NCBI GenBank assembly: GCA_934101445.1
Contig: CAKORQ010000074.1
Location: 1-5,379, forward strand
Origin: an uncultured Bacilli bacterium
GTDB taxonomy: Bacteria > Bacillota_I > Bacilli_A > RF39 > UBA660
Direction: 5' to 3'
Length of the DNA stretch: 5,379 nucleotides
Under the pieces are notes generated by a model. That model had not been told where the DNA came from and searched no databases. It saw only the letters and a list, made by a program, of their open reading frames with translations. Every line of letters begins with the position of its first letter. Position 1 is the stretch's first letter. Position numbers and translations under genes: made by a program. This document shows, in pieces, positions 5,364 to 5,379 of the stretch.

Positions 5364-5379
5364 ATGATAAATACGAAGT
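5364..5379 (+). CDS. Start of the next gene (partial, unidentified)
   Basis: ATG at 5364 is preceded by AGGAGAG (5349-5355), a good ribosome binding site with GGAG ending ten bases before the start, and by a promoter-like element at 5307-5334. Only MINTK is encoded before the window ends, so nothing can be said about its product. The promoter and ribosome binding site make a real gene likely. Confidence 0.6.

Noticed and set aside
1..5379. CRISPR arrays, tRNA/rRNA genes, insertion sequences, riboswitches
   Set aside because: No regular spaced repeats, cloverleaf-like segments, transposase motifs or terminal inverted repeats were found; the only leader of note (117-275) shows no known riboswitch core.

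Overview
The window is strongly AT-rich, with strong AGGAGG-type ribosome binding sites, compact spacing and all complete genes on the + strand. TGG is used for Trp and TGA, TAA and TAG all serve as stops, so this is the standard bacterial code. The style fits a low-GC Gram-positive (Bacillota, perhaps one of the small-genome host-associated Bacilli); the species cannot be read from the sequence.

Layout. Positions 1-93 hold the 3' end of an unidentified gene. A near-consensus extended -10 promoter (83-110) sits in and just after that end. It drives a short transcript with a 21-codon ORF (153-218) that has its own ribosome binding site, then a 9-bp hairpin with a short T-run (230-254), then a gene for a 349-residue E1/ThiF-type adenylating enzyme (276-1325) that closely resembles MccB of the microcin C pathway. 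An ABC-F ATPase gene (1294-2907) overlaps the end of the enzyme gene. After an 81-base gap with a possible terminator and promoter comes a large membrane-bound hybrid histidine kinase (2989-5304; seven predicted membrane segments, HisKA, HATPase, receiver, HPt). A clear terminator overlaps the promoter of the next gene, which begins at 5364 and runs off the window.

How they may work together. Small peptide gene, hairpin, then MccB-like gene is the order seen in microcin C operons, where MccB activates the C-terminus of a tiny ribosomal peptide with a nucleotide to build a Trojan-horse antibiotic. Two things do not match the classical system. The candidate precursor ends in Cys rather than the usual Asn, and the co-transcribed partner is an ABC-F protein, a family that acts on ribosomes, rather than an exporter, acetyltransferase or MccF-type peptidase. 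This suggests a divergent peptide-nucleotide (or otherwise C-terminally activated) system, possibly with a ribosomal target. The main rival reading is that the 21-codon ORF is a regulatory leader peptide controlling the ABC-F operon by attenuation. The histidine kinase has its own likely promoter and different codon use, so it may be only a neighbour, though a role in sensing the peptide cannot be excluded.
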